Assembly: GCA_025936075.1 (NCBI GenBank)
Contig: JAICUC010000007.1
Coordinates: forward strand, 1-32,897
DNA: 32,897 nucleotides
Direction of reading: 5' to 3'
DNA from: Nitrospira sp.
GTDB lineage: Bacteria; Nitrospirota; Nitrospiria; Nitrospirales; Nitrospiraceae
The notes under the pieces are model-generated. The model did no database searches. It was not told where the DNA came from and was given only the letters and a program-made list of their open reading frames with translations. Below, piece after piece: positions 1 through 12,942 of this stretch (position 1 is its first letter; each line of letters opens with the position of its first letter). The position numbers were made by a program, and so were the translations under genes.

Positions 1-896
1 ACGATTTCGTCGAGCGGATGATGTGGGTCAATCAGCTCGACCGACTCCACGGCACCCCATGTCCCAGGCTGATCCAACCCTGTGCCGCGTAATACTTCCT
101 TCGCATAGCGAGCCAAATCAGAGTAGACGGATTCCTGATAGGCATTCGCCTTTGCATGCCGTGCCAGTGTGGGCGCCAGAGGATCGTTCAAGCCGGAGGT
201 CTGACCACAGAGTTCGCTCCACAGATTCACCGGAGGCCGTTGGCAGGCCTCCTTCAAGTCTTCACCGATCGCCCGCAGTTCCGGTAATTGAGACGACAAC
301 AGGCGCGTCATCTGCTTTTCCAACGTCCGAATACTGACGACTTGGCCGACGTTGGTCTTGGCCGCAAGAGGAAGTAGGTAACGGGTGACATCAAAGGCGC
401 GTGCCGCGATCGTCCGTTGATAATCGGCCTGTTTCATGGACTCCGGACGGGGGTCCCGGTCAGAGAGATACGCGATCAAGGGATCGTGCAGCAATCGATA
501 AATTTCAGACAGACTGCGGAGAATGCCTTCATAGACCGCCTCGGTTTCGCTCCCGCGAATCTGGCCCGGTACAAACCACCGGCTCGAGGCAAAATTTTGA
601 TAGCGGCTCGATTTCGCCTGGCCGTCCCAGAGCGGCTCGTCCTCCAAGCGTATGGCGGCGAGTTCCGAGATCTCTTCACAACAGATAATGACGTGGCCGA
701 GATCGGCGATTGACGCATGACCGTAATCGAAATAAAACTGTTCCCAGAACTTTTCCGAGGAATGTCCATGAACCCATCGAATGCTCTGTTCGATGGAATC
801 GGGCGATCGACTGTAGCGCGCCAGTGCGTATGCAGATTTCTCCGGCGGCATGGGCGCGATGGCCACGACCCGGCGACCTGATTGATCCTGACTCAT
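1..896 (-). CDS. ThyX-like (FAD-dependent thymidylate synthase family) protein, N-terminal part; runs off the left edge
   Basis: Open reading frame read by hand from ATG at 896 to the window edge without a stop; not in the ORF track because it is partial. Translation MSQDQSGRRVVAIAPMPPEKSAYALARYSRSPDSIEQSIRWVHGHSSEKFWEQFYFDYGHASIADLGHVIICCEEISELAAIRLEDEPLWDGQAKSSRYQNF... has a ThyX-like YGHaSiad.gh segment, SRYqnF, and a later RAFDVTRYLLPLAAKTNVGQVVSIRTLEKQM segment. Confidence 0.75.
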   Translation of the reverse strand, partial: MSQDQSGRRVVAIAPMPPEKSAYALARYSRSPDSIEQSIRWVHGHSSEKFWEQFYFDYGHASIADLGHVIICCEEISELAAIRLEDEPLWDGQAKSSRYQNFASSRWFVPGQIRGSETEAVYEGILRSLSEIYRLLHDPLIAYLSDRDPRPESMKQADYQRTIAARAFDVTRYLLPLAAKTNVGQVVSIRTLEKQMTRLLSSQLPELRAIGEDLKEACQRPPVNLWSELCGQTSGLNDPLAPTLARHAKANAYQESVYSDLARYAKEVLRGTGLDQPGTWGAVESVELIDPHHPLDEI

Positions 897-934
897 AGAC
901 TATCGTTCACATCGTTTCAAACTATAGGCCGCGC

Positions 935-963
935 ACTATACCTCTCACATCAGTATGGCGCAA
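935..963 (-). promoter_or_regulatory. Putative sigma70-type promoter for the ThyX-like gene
   Basis: Minus strand TTGCGC - 17 nt - TATAGT, about 40 nt upstream of the ATG at 896. Confidence 0.4.
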
Positions 964-975
964 GCTGCTGGTCCG

Positions 976-1005
976 TTGACTTGCTGCAGAAGCCGCCGCT
1001 ATAGT
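976..1005 (+). promoter_or_regulatory. Putative sigma70-type promoter for hisS
   Basis: TTGACT - 18 nt - TATAGT, 50 nt upstream of the hisS start. Confidence 0.5.
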
Positions 1006-1054
1006 CCGCGCAAACTACGCCGTATTGAACATGCCTTACTAAGGAGATGACCGG

Positions 1055-2323
1055 GTGTCAATAATCAAGGGCATCAAAGGTGTCAAAGATCTGTTACCGG
1101 AAGAAACGCCCCGCTGGCGCCTCATCGAAGAGGCAGCCAGACGGTGGGCGGCCCGCTATGGATTTCATGAAATTCGCATTCCGATCTTTGAAGTGACAAC
1201 CTTGTTTGCACGGAGTATCGGCGCCTCGACCGATATTGTCGAGAAGGAAATGTATACCTTCCAGGACCGGGACGGTACCTCGCTGACCCTTCGTCCTGAA
1301 GGGACTGCCGGGACAGTCCGAGCCTATATCGAGCACAATCGTGCCGCGATGCCCGTTCCTCAGAAGTATTTCTATTTCGGGCCCATGTTTCGTCACGAGC
1401 GGCCGCAAGCAGGGCGCTTGCGGCAATTTCATCAGTTCGGCGTCGAGTCGCTTAGCATGGCTGATCCCCAAGCTGACGTCGAGGTCATCGCCCTCCTCTG
1501 GCGAATCCTGACTAACCTCGATCTACCCGGTCTCACTTTGGAGATTAATAACCTCGGCTATACCGCTGATCGGGACACCTATCGGCCCCACCTCGTGAGG
1601 TACCTCAAGCAGTATGAATCCGATCTTTGTGCCAATTGTCGGCACCGTATTGAAACCAATCCTCTACGCGTCCTGGATTGTAAAGTTTCCGAGTGTCGCA
1701 CAATTACGGAGACCGCTCCCCGCTTAAACGACTCTCTTTCGGAGGCAGCTCGTTCGTACTTCACAAGAGTCTTATCCGGCCTTGATGCCGTTAAGATTCC
1801 ATACTCGTTGAATCACCGCCTCGTTCGAGGTCTTGATTACTATAACCTCACCACTTTCGAGATCACTTCGATCAACCTAGGCGCTCAGAATGCTGTGGGG
1901 GCAGGTGGACGCTATGATGGATTAGTTGAAACTCTCGGAGGGCCGCCGACTCCGGCGGTGGGTTTTGCCATTGGTCTTGAAAGAATGTCCATGTTGCTGC
2001 CGGATGACGTCGTAAGAAAAGCAACGAACGATGTGACTATCTATGTTGCCGGATTCGGTGCTCACGGTGTTTTAGCTGGTCTCACGGCCCTTGAAGAGCT
2101 TCGTCTTACCGGCCTCCAAGCAGTCTCTGATTTTAGGTCCGTAACTTTGAAGGCTCACTTACGGCAAGCTGATCGTCTCGGGTGTCGGTTCACTCTCATC
2201 ATCGGCGATGATGAAGCAATAAAGGGGTCAGGTATTCTGCGTGATATGGAGACCAAAGTGCAGCATGACGTCAGTCTCTCCACTGTAGCCATTCAGATGC
2301 TCTCCCTCCTTCACGGTTCCTGA
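1055..2323 (+). CDS. hisS: Histidyl-tRNA synthetase
   Basis: 422 aa ORF with GTG start and upstream AAGGAGATGA; class II motifs including GIKGVKDLLPEE, TLRPEGTAGTVRAY, YFGPMFRHERPQAGRLRQFHQFGVE, GLDYYNLTTFEI, GGRYDGLVETLGG. Confidence 0.97.
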   Translation: MSIIKGIKGVKDLLPEETPRWRLIEEAARRWAARYGFHEIRIPIFEVTTLFARSIGASTDIVEKEMYTFQDRDGTSLTLRPEGTAGTVRAYIEHNRAAMPVPQKYFYFGPMFRHERPQAGRLRQFHQFGVESLSMADPQADVEVIALLWRILTNLDLPGLTLEINNLGYTADRDTYRPHLVRYLKQYESDLCANCRHRIETNPLRVLDCKVSECRTITETAPRLNDSLSEAARSYFTRVLSGLDAVKIPYSLNHRLVRGLDYYNLTTFEITSINLGAQNAVGAGGRYDGLVETLGGPPTPAVGFAIGLERMSMLLPDDVVRKATNDVTIYVAGFGAHGVLAGLTALEELRLTGLQAVSDFRSVTLKAHLRQADRLGCRFTLIIGDDEAIKGSGILRDMETKVQHDVSLSTVAIQMLSLLHGS

Positions 2324-2352
2324 AACGCATTTTTCAAGTTGACTTTCTTCTG

Positions 2353-2383
2353 AAAACCTCTTAATCTCCCATGAGGTTTTAAA
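2353..2383 (+). terminator. Possible terminator hairpin downstream of hisS
   Basis: Inverted repeat AAAACCTC (2353-2360) / GAGGTTTT (2373-2380) with 12 nt loop, followed by an AT-rich stretch. Confidence 0.35.
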
Positions 2384-2416
2384 TCTATAACTATATAAAA
2401 ATAATCATAAATTCCT

Positions 2417-2737
2417 GTGGATTCAAAGAAAATAGGTTTTCTTATGGCTCTTCCTCCATCACATACGAGCGCCGAGACTGTTCATGGTCTCGCACAGGCG
2501 GCTCTTGACGCAGGTCATGAGGTTTATTTGTACTTTATTGATGAAGGCGTGAAGAACATTCATACCGACCACTATCGAGCTCTCGCACAGGCAGGAGCCC
2601 GCATCTTTGCCTGTGCCTATGGGTGTCAACAGCATCACGTTCCAACGGCGACTCTTGATCCGAAGATGTCCCTCTGCGGCCTCGTCGTGCTATCCGGAAT
2701 CATTGAAGCCTGTGATCCGTTTCTGTCGTTTACCTGA
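2417..2737 (+). CDS. DsrE/TusD family sulfur-relay-like protein
   Basis: 106 aa; KKIGFLMALPPSHTSAETVHGLAQAALDAGHEVYLYFIDEGVKN...CGLVVLSGIIEACDPFLSFT has DsrE-fold character. Start (GTG 2417) is uncertain. Confidence 0.7.
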   Translation: MDSKKIGFLMALPPSHTSAETVHGLAQAALDAGHEVYLYFIDEGVKNIHTDHYRALAQAGARIFACAYGCQQHHVPTATLDPKMSLCGLVVLSGIIEACDPFLSFT

Positions 2738-2746
2738 TCATCTTTC

Positions 2747-3088
2747 ATGGCAAAAAATCTAGCCGTCATTATTCAAGAAGATCCACGAAAGAGCCGTCGT
2801 CCTGTCGAGGCTCTCCGCATTGCTCTTGGCCTTGCATCTGGATCTCACATGACGACCGTTGTTTTGCTCGGTGAGGCGGTCCGTCTCCTGGGAAATGAAA
2901 CCGACGATCTCCATGATGGAGAGATTCTTGAAAAATACCTTCCCGCGGTTGAACGGCTCGAAATTCCCTTCATTCTCTCTGACGCAGCGCATCAGATACC
3001 AGTTCGGGACGAATTCTCCATCAGACGAGAAAATAACGAAACTATCAACTCTTTCGTGCAATCCATGGATTGCACATTCGTTTTTTAA
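2747..3088 (+). CDS. DsrE/DsrF-like family protein
   Basis: 113 aa; MAKNLAVIIQEDPRKSRRPVEALRIALGLASGSHMTTVVLLGEAVRLLG resembles the DsrE/F fold; 9 nt after the preceding DsrE-like ORF. Confidence 0.6.
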   Translation: MAKNLAVIIQEDPRKSRRPVEALRIALGLASGSHMTTVVLLGEAVRLLGNETDDLHDGEILEKYLPAVERLEIPFILSDAAHQIPVRDEFSIRRENNETINSFVQSMDCTFVF

Positions 3089-3105
3089 ATCTGGAGTTTT
3101 CATTT

Positions 3106-3252
3106 ATGCCGGCGGTCATCTATGTTGTCCGTTCTCCGCTTCTTACCCTGTCCTGCGCATTCTTCTCTGGGAACAATCCAGCAGTGGTGCTCTCGCTGGA
3201 AGATCTCTTCTTCCAGGAAAAGTCTTGCGTGCGGAGGATATCTCCGAATTAA
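3106..3252 (+). CDS. Short DsrH/TusB-like ORF, possibly frameshifted
   Basis: MPAVIYVVRSPLLTLSCAFFSGNNPAVVLSLEDLFFQEKSCVRRISPN, 48 aa, third member of a DsrEFH-like order; shorter than typical TusB (~95 aa). The -1 frame continues as KVLRAEDISELMADALLSYE. Confidence 0.4.
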   Translation: MPAVIYVVRSPLLTLSCAFFSGNNPAVVLSLEDLFFQEKSCVRRISPN

Positions 3253-3281
3253 TGGCAGACGCGCTATTGTCCTATGAATAG

Positions 3282-3656
3282 GTATTGGCAATAAGTCCTT
3301 GCGGATAACAATTATGACTCTGTGACTCCGAAGTCTTGTTAGAAAGAGAATTAGTAGTCGTGGAAGTAGGAGTAGGAAAGTGAATAAAGAGAATAACTGT
3401 GAGAGTATTGATTTTATTCATAAAATACTGGTTCCTAATGAAGGATAACATTGGGGATTCGTTCTCTATGGAAGAGCTGCAACCTGTGAAAAGCTTGTGA
3501 AGAGGCGACAGGAGCTTGTGGTGATATCTTCACACAGCTCGACATGACCGGGTGCGGCATGGTATTCACCATCGCTTTTTGGCAAGTATGCGACCGGATC
3601 GAAGGATTGTTATCCACAGGTGTGAATAATCCTGTGTATATGAATTTTGAGACATT
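3282..3656 (+). other. oriC: Putative chromosomal replication origin (oriC)
   Basis: Non-coding interval just upstream of dnaA with TTATCCACA (3610-3618), inverted TGTGAATAA (3621-3629), near-boxes TGCGGATAA (3300-3308) and AGTGAATAA (3379-3387), and an AT-rich inverted repeat ATTTTAT-TC-ATAAAAT (3411-3426). Confidence 0.8.
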
Positions 3657-5000
3657 ATGAGTATCGATATTATGTGGCAGGATGCGCTGCAGTACATCCA
3701 AAAGAAGGTCCCGAAGCAGGTGTATGACACATGGTTCATACCGGTTCACCTGGATCGGATTGAAAATTCGACGGCGTACATTGGAGTTCCGAATAAATTT
3801 TTTGGAGAATGGTTGGATACTCATTATGGATTATTATTGGCAGAAGCCATAGCCACGGCTCGTGGTGGGGAGCTGATGACTGTCGCATTTACCGTCCGTG
3901 AGAAGGGAGCTACACCGCAAGGCGAACCCCAAGCTCTTATGAGTGGGCCTCGCGGTGGCATGCAGTCCAAGCCTCGGCGGGGAATCCAACTGAACCCCAA
4001 GTATACATTCAAGAATTTTGTCGTTGGCGCTGGGAATCAATTCGCCCATGCGGCCTGCATGGCAGTTGCCGAGCAGCCCGGGCACACTTATAACCCGCTT
4101 TTTATTTACGGTGGTGTGGGGCTAGGAAAGACTCACCTCTTGAACGCCATAGGAAACCACGTGGCTGAGAAGAGCGATCTGCGCATCGCATACTTGACCA
4201 CTGAACAATTTACCAATGAGGTGATTAACTCCATTCGCTATGACAAGATGATGGACCTGCGAAAGCGCTATCGACATATCGATATGCTCATGATCGACGA
4301 TATTCAGTTCCTGGTCGGGAAGGAACGGACGCAAGAAGAATTTTTCCATACATTCAATGCCTTGTACGAGGGACATAAACAGATTGTCCTCTCAAGCGAT
4401 CGCTTTCCTAAAGATATGCCGGATATCGAAGAGCGTCTCCGATCTCGCTTCGAATGGGGGCTGATTGCGGACTTGCAGCCGCCTGATGTGGAGACCCGTA
4501 TCGCCATCCTAAGAAAAAAATCAGAAGATGAGGGAGTCACACTGCCGGAAGATGTCGTCCAATTCCTATCGACTACCATGAAGAGCAATGTCCGCGAACT
4601 GGAAGGTAGCCTGGTTCGATTAGGCGCCTATGCCTCGTTGACCGGGCAAGTGATAACCCTTGATCTTGCCAAGAATGTCCTCCGCGATCTCATCGGGGAC
4701 AAGAAAAAGATCGTGGCGATGGATGATATTCAAGAGGCGGTCTGTACGCAGTTTCATGTGAAGATGACGGAACTCAAATCCCGTCGTCGGAGCAAGACCC
4801 TCGTGCATCCTCGACAGATCGCCATGTATCTGTGTCGCGAGCTGACCGACGCATCGTACCCTGAAATCGGGCGCCAATTCGGGGGCAAGGACCATACGAC
4901 CATTATTCACGCCTGCCGTCAGGTTGCGAAGGCCAAGGAGACCGACACGATGTTGCAAACGACGATTGAAACATTGAAAGAGCAAATTCTTAGAAACTAA
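3657..5000 (+). CDS. dnaA: Chromosomal replication initiator protein DnaA
   Basis: 447 aa; [78 protein letters not shown]. Confidence 0.98.
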   Translation: MSIDIMWQDALQYIQKKVPKQVYDTWFIPVHLDRIENSTAYIGVPNKFFGEWLDTHYGLLLAEAIATARGGELMTVAFTVREKGATPQGEPQALMSGPRGGMQSKPRRGIQLNPKYTFKNFVVGAGNQFAHAACMAVAEQPGHTYNPLFIYGGVGLGKTHLLNAIGNHVAEKSDLRIAYLTTEQFTNEVINSIRYDKMMDLRKRYRHIDMLMIDDIQFLVGKERTQEEFFHTFNALYEGHKQIVLSSDRFPKDMPDIEERLRSRFEWGLIADLQPPDVETRIAILRKKSEDEGVTLPEDVVQFLSTTMKSNVRELEGSLVRLGAYASLTGQVITLDLAKNVLRDLIGDKKKIVAMDDIQEAVCTQFHVKMTELKSRRRSKTLVHPRQIAMYLCRELTDASYPEIGRQFGGKDHTTIIHACRQVAKAKETDTMLQTTIETLKEQILRN

Positions 5001-5023
5001 GCGCTTGGTCGGGAGAGGTCTCC

Positions 5024-8799
<3,776 letters not shown>

Positions 8800-8881
8800 C
8801 GTTATTTGTTAATCGTGAATAGCAGGAGAAGATCGGATTCTTGCGTTTCACGTTTTCACGAGTAACGATTAGCGAGGGATC

Positions 8882-11359
8882 ATGCCTCCCGATGAACGTT
8901 TAGAACATATCGACATCGAAGATGAAATGCGCTCGTCGTACTTGAGTTACGCGATGAGCGTGATCGTGGGACGCGCGCTTCCTGATGTCCGTGACGGGCT
9001 CAAACCGGTTCATCGCCGCATCCTGTTCGGCATGAATGAAATGGGCCTCGCCTCCAATCGGGCCTACCGGAAATCCGCCAAGATCGTCGGCGAAGTCATG
9101 GGGAATTATCATCCCCATGGAAACATGCCCATCTACGACGCGCTCGTTCGAATGGCGCAAAACTTCAACATGCGTTATCCGCTCATCGACGGTCAGGGAA
9201 ATTATGGGTCGATGGATGGTGATCCGCCGGCCGCAGAACGGTATACCGAAGCGCGTATGACCAAACTGGCCGAGGAGATGTTGGCCGACATCGACAAAGA
9301 AACGGTCGATCTCGGCCCGAATTACGACGAATCGCTGCAGGAACCGTTGGTTCTACCGACGAGGGTGCCGAATCTTTTGATCAATGGCGCGGGCGGCATC
9401 GCGGTGGGCTATGCGACCAACATTCCGACGCACAACATTGCCGAGATCATCGATGGGTTGCTCTTGCTGTTGGAGAACCCGGAGGTGACGATCGCCCAAC
9501 TGATGAAAAAGATCCCGGGCCCTGATTTCCCCACGGCCGGATTCATCTACGGTATGAGTGGGATCAAAGAGGCCTATGAGACCGGCCGAGGCCTTCTCAC
9601 CATACGGGCGAAAGTCGTGGTGGAGACCGAGGAACGCACCGATCGCGAGCGCCTCATCGTCACAGAGATCCCATACCAAGTCAACAAGGTGACATTGATC
9701 AAAAAGATTGCCGAGTTGGTTCAGGAAGACCGCATCAAAGGCATCTCGGATTTGCGAGACGAATCATCGGATCGCGAAGGGGTGCGGGTGGTGATCGAGC
9801 TGAAGCGAGGTGAAATCCCCTTGGTGGTGTTGAACAATCTGTACAAGCACACACCGCTCGAAACCACCTTCGGGGTCATCATGCTGGCCCTCGTCAATAA
9901 TCGACCGGAAATCCTGAATCTTAAGCAAATCCTCCATCACTTCCTTGAGCATCGACGCGAAGTCGTCGTGCGGCGGACGGCTTTCGACCTGAGAAAAGCA
10001 GAGGAGCGCGCGCATATTTTGGAAGGCCTTAAGATCGCGCTGGACAATCTCGACGCCGTGATCACGCTCATCAGGCGATCGCAATCACCCGATGAAGCGC
10101 GTGTCGGTTTAATGCGGCAATTCGGTCTTACCGAGATTCAAGCCAATGCGATCCTCGACATGCGGCTCCAGCGTCTGACACAGTTGGAACGCGCCAAACT
10201 CGTCGAGGAATACCAGGAAGTGCTCAAACAGATCGAATACCTGAAGTCCGTGCTCGCGAGCGAGGCACTGGTCCGGACCATTATCAAAGACGAGCTGACG
10301 GAAATTCGCGAGGCCTACAAGGACGAGCGACGAACCCAGATCGTCAAAGAAGAGGCGGAGATCAACCTCGAAGACCTGATCGCGGAAGAAGAAGTGATCG
10401 TGACCATCTCGCACACCGGCTACATCAAACGGAATGCCGTGTCTCTTTATCGTGCGCAGCGACGAGGCGGCAAGGGCAAGATCGGAATGGGCATCAAAGA
10501 AGAAGACTTCGTCGAGAATCTCTTTACCGCCTCCACCCATGATTCACTGCTTTTTTTCACGGACGCGGGAAAGGTCTACTGGTTGAAAGTCCATGAAATT
10601 CCGGAAGCCAGCCGGGCCGCAAAGGGCAAGGCCCTGGTCAATCTGCTTGCCCTGTCGGGAAGCGAAAAAGTCACGGCGACGTTGCCGGTGAAAGAGTTCC
10701 GAGAAGACCGATATATCGTGATGGGTACTAAGAAAGGCATCATCAAGAAGACAGAACTGTCCGCCTTCAGCAATCCAAGGCAGGGCGGCATCATTGCCTT
10801 GGGACTTGAGGGCGGCGATAGATTGATCGGCGTACAATTGACCGATGGGCAGCGGGAAATTCTTCTGGGGACCCGACAGGGCATTACCATTCGGTTTAAA
10901 GAGGAAGAAGTGAGGTCAATGGGACGGACGGCATACGGTGTGAAAGGGATCACGCTTGAAGAGGGGAACGAAGTCATCGGCATGGAAACCATTACCCCTG
11001 ATTCCACCACCTCGATCTTGACCATCACGGAAGGCGGCTACGGTAAACGGACGCCCGTGGGTGAATATCGTGTTCAGGGTCGCGGCGGCAAGGGCATTAT
11101 CAGCGTCAAGACGACTGAACGAAACGGACCGGCCGTCGGATTTCTGCAAGTACGAGACGGCGACGAAATCATGTTGATCGCCGCGCAAGGAAAAGTGCTT
11201 CGTTGCAAAGTAGACGACATCCGCGAAATCGGCCGGAATACCCAAGGTGTTCGTATTCTCGACCTCGATGGCGAAGGGGATCGAGTCGTAGGCGTCGCAA
11301 GACTCGCGGAAGCAGTCGAACGAGAGGACGCGGGTACGGAGGGTGTGCCAGAGACCTAA
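8882..11359 (+). CDS. gyrA: DNA gyrase subunit A
   Basis: 825 aa; SYLSYAMSVIVGRALPDVRDGLKPVHRRILFGMNEMG, YHPHGNMPIYDALVRMAQ, GQGNYGSMDGDPPAAERYTEARM, and C-terminal beta-pinwheel repeats including RGGKG. Confidence 0.97.
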   Translation: MPPDERLEHIDIEDEMRSSYLSYAMSVIVGRALPDVRDGLKPVHRRILFGMNEMGLASNRAYRKSAKIVGEVMGNYHPHGNMPIYDALVRMAQNFNMRYPLIDGQGNYGSMDGDPPAAERYTEARMTKLAEEMLADIDKETVDLGPNYDESLQEPLVLPTRVPNLLINGAGGIAVGYATNIPTHNIAEIIDGLLLLLENPEVTIAQLMKKIPGPDFPTAGFIYGMSGIKEAYETGRGLLTIRAKVVVETEERTDRERLIVTEIPYQVNKVTLIKKIAELVQEDRIKGISDLRDESSDREGVRVVIELKRGEIPLVVLNNLYKHTPLETTFGVIMLALVNNRPEILNLKQILHHFLEHRREVVVRRTAFDLRKAEERAHILEGLKIALDNLDAVITLIRRSQSPDEARVGLMRQFGLTEIQANAILDMRLQRLTQLERAKLVEEYQEVLKQIEYLKSVLASEALVRTIIKDELTEIREAYKDERRTQIVKEEAEINLEDLIAEEEVIVTISHTGYIKRNAVSLYRAQRRGGKGKIGMGIKEEDFVENLFTASTHDSLLFFTDAGKVYWLKVHEIPEASRAAKGKALVNLLALSGSEKVTATLPVKEFREDRYIVMGTKKGIIKKTELSAFSNPRQGGIIALGLEGGDRLIGVQLTDGQREILLGTRQGITIRFKEEEVRSMGRTAYGVKGITLEEGNEVIGMETITPDSTTSILTITEGGYGKRTPVGEYRVQGRGGKGIISVKTTERNGPAVGFLQVRDGDEIMLIAAQGKVLRCKVDDIREIGRNTQGVRILDLDGEGDRVVGVARLAEAVEREDAGTEGVPET

Positions 11360-11399
11360 CTGACAGAGCAGTTCAATACACGAGCAGGTATCCTCTCTC

Positions 11400-11987
11400 A
11401 TGCCTTCCGGCAGTCCCAAGAACAAAAAGCCGCTGGACATCGTCGTAAAATTCGGGCTTGCCGTCTTTGTGGGATCCTTCGCCCTGATCTGGGGTGGCAT
11501 GTACCTCAGCCGTCCCGATCGATCGATTCCTCCCTACACCGTTGGCTCTCAGTCAGGTCATGTCGTCGCGACGGATGTCCCCTCGGGGACTCACGATGAT
11601 CAAATCGCGAAATTACTGAATCGTTTCCGAAAAGTCGGTCATGAGACCCGCGATTTCGGTCGCATGAAGATTTATCCCACGACACCGGGTAGTTCGGGAG
11701 GCCGGTACAGACAGATTGTGATTTATGTGTTCGACGATCATGGATGGACTGATCCGGACGTGTTGGCAAAGTTTCTGACGGGAGACGCGACAGCGATCAA
11801 GAACTATGAAAAATCCATGCGAGGATACTATCGATTGCTGGACCAAGAGGAAGAAGGAGGCTTGGGTCCTATCCCCAAGGATGGACGGATTACCAGTGAC
11901 ACGCGGATTCTCTTCAAGGGGCTTGTGACGGACCCCTTGCCGGTCGAGGCGGAAGATGAGCCGGGTATTTCGATATCACCTCTCTAA
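11400..11987 (+). CDS. Hypothetical protein with one N-terminal transmembrane segment
   Basis: 195 aa ORF 40 nt after gyrA; VVKFGLAVFVGSFALIWGGMYL hydrophobic segment followed by a soluble domain; no family recognised. Confidence 0.6.
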   Translation: MPSGSPKNKKPLDIVVKFGLAVFVGSFALIWGGMYLSRPDRSIPPYTVGSQSGHVVATDVPSGTHDDQIAKLLNRFRKVGHETRDFGRMKIYPTTPGSSGGRYRQIVIYVFDDHGWTDPDVLAKFLTGDATAIKNYEKSMRGYYRLLDQEEEGGLGPIPKDGRITSDTRILFKGLVTDPLPVEAEDEPGISISPL

Positions 11988-12417
11988 GCCGCTCACGGAT
12001 GGACGGATCTTGAATCATGGCGGTATGCGATACCAACTCAACCCAAGATTTCTCCGACAAAGCGGGCCTGATATCGGAGATGAGGCTTGTGGGGCAAACC
12101 TCTGTCTCGCTAGGAATCTCACCGACGCGAAACGCAATCTCAGTGACAGACCCCGTTCCTGACTCTGCCTGCAGTTTCGCTAAGAGCGCCGGTTTGAGGA
12201 ATGTCAGCTGTTGCAACCAGACGGAATTTCTGACGATCAGATAGAGCTTTTTGAAGCGGATCTGTGCCGGCCAGGTGTGGGAAGCCATGGGCTCGCCCAC
12301 GATATCGCGCCAGCGACGCTGCAAACGAAGTTCCAGCATCCTCGATTCGAGACCAAGCCGCTTGGAAAGGCCGGAAAGGATGCTGCCGAAGGAATCAAGT
12401 GTACGTGGACCGATCAT
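11914..12417 (-). CDS. DUF721 / DciA-like protein (replicative helicase loader family)
   Basis: 167 aa; SFGSILSGLSKRLGLESRMLELRLQRRWRDIVGEPMASHTWPAQIRFKKLYLIVRNSVWLQQLTFLKPALLAKL matches the DUF721 pattern (W..ivG..ia.ht.p..i....L.v.v.ss.W...L). 3' end overlaps the convergent ORF 11400-11987. Confidence 0.75.
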   Translation of the reverse strand: MIGPRTLDSFGSILSGLSKRLGLESRMLELRLQRRWRDIVGEPMASHTWPAQIRFKKLYLIVRNSVWLQQLTFLKPALLAKLQAESGTGSVTEIAFRVGEIPSETEVCPTSLISDIRPALSEKSWVELVSHTAMIQDPSIRERLREVISKYPAHLPPRPARGPSQAP

Positions 12418-12468
12418 GTGGCATCATAAGCGGTAGCCGGGAAATAGATCAAGGTATCGGGTCGGGTC

Positions 12469-12942
12469 ATGACTAAAGAGACGGAAGATCAGCGGAAAGT
12501 CGTCGCCACTAATCGGAAGGCCTACCACGACTATTTTATCGAAGAAAAGTTCGAGGCCGGGATTGTGCTCAAAGGCACCGAGGTGAAATCGCTTCGGGAG
12601 AGGCGAGTGAACTTGCAAGACAGTTATGCGGGCGTTAAAGAAGGCGAGGCCTTTCTCCATCATTGCCACATCAGCCCGTATAGTCATGGCAACATGATGA
12701 ACCATGACCCGATCAGAACCCGCAAATTGCTCCTTCATCGAAAGGAGATCAACAAGCTTCTCGGGAAAACCCAGCAGAAAGGCCTCACGCTGATCCCTCT
12801 TCGAATCTATTTTTCGGAACGGGGTCAGGCGAAGGTCGAACTTGGATTAGCAAAAGGAAAGAAACAACATGATCGCCGAGAATCGATCAAGGCTCGAGAA
12901 GCCGGACGAGAAGTGGAACGAGCGATCAAAGAACGGAAGTAG
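12469..12942 (+). CDS. smpB: SsrA-binding protein SmpB
   Basis: 157 aa; [120 protein letters not shown]. Confidence 0.97.
   Translation: MTKETEDQRKVVATNRKAYHDYFIEEKFEAGIVLKGTEVKSLRERRVNLQDSYAGVKEGEAFLHHCHISPYSHGNMMNHDPIRTRKLLLHRKEINKLLGKTQQKGLTLIPLRIYFSERGQAKVELGLAKGKKQHDRRESIKAREAGREVERAIKERK

Noticed and set aside
23-898. Short ORFs in the first 900 nt listed in the track
   Set aside because: All overlap the partial ThyX-like reading frame on the minus strand, which has family motifs.
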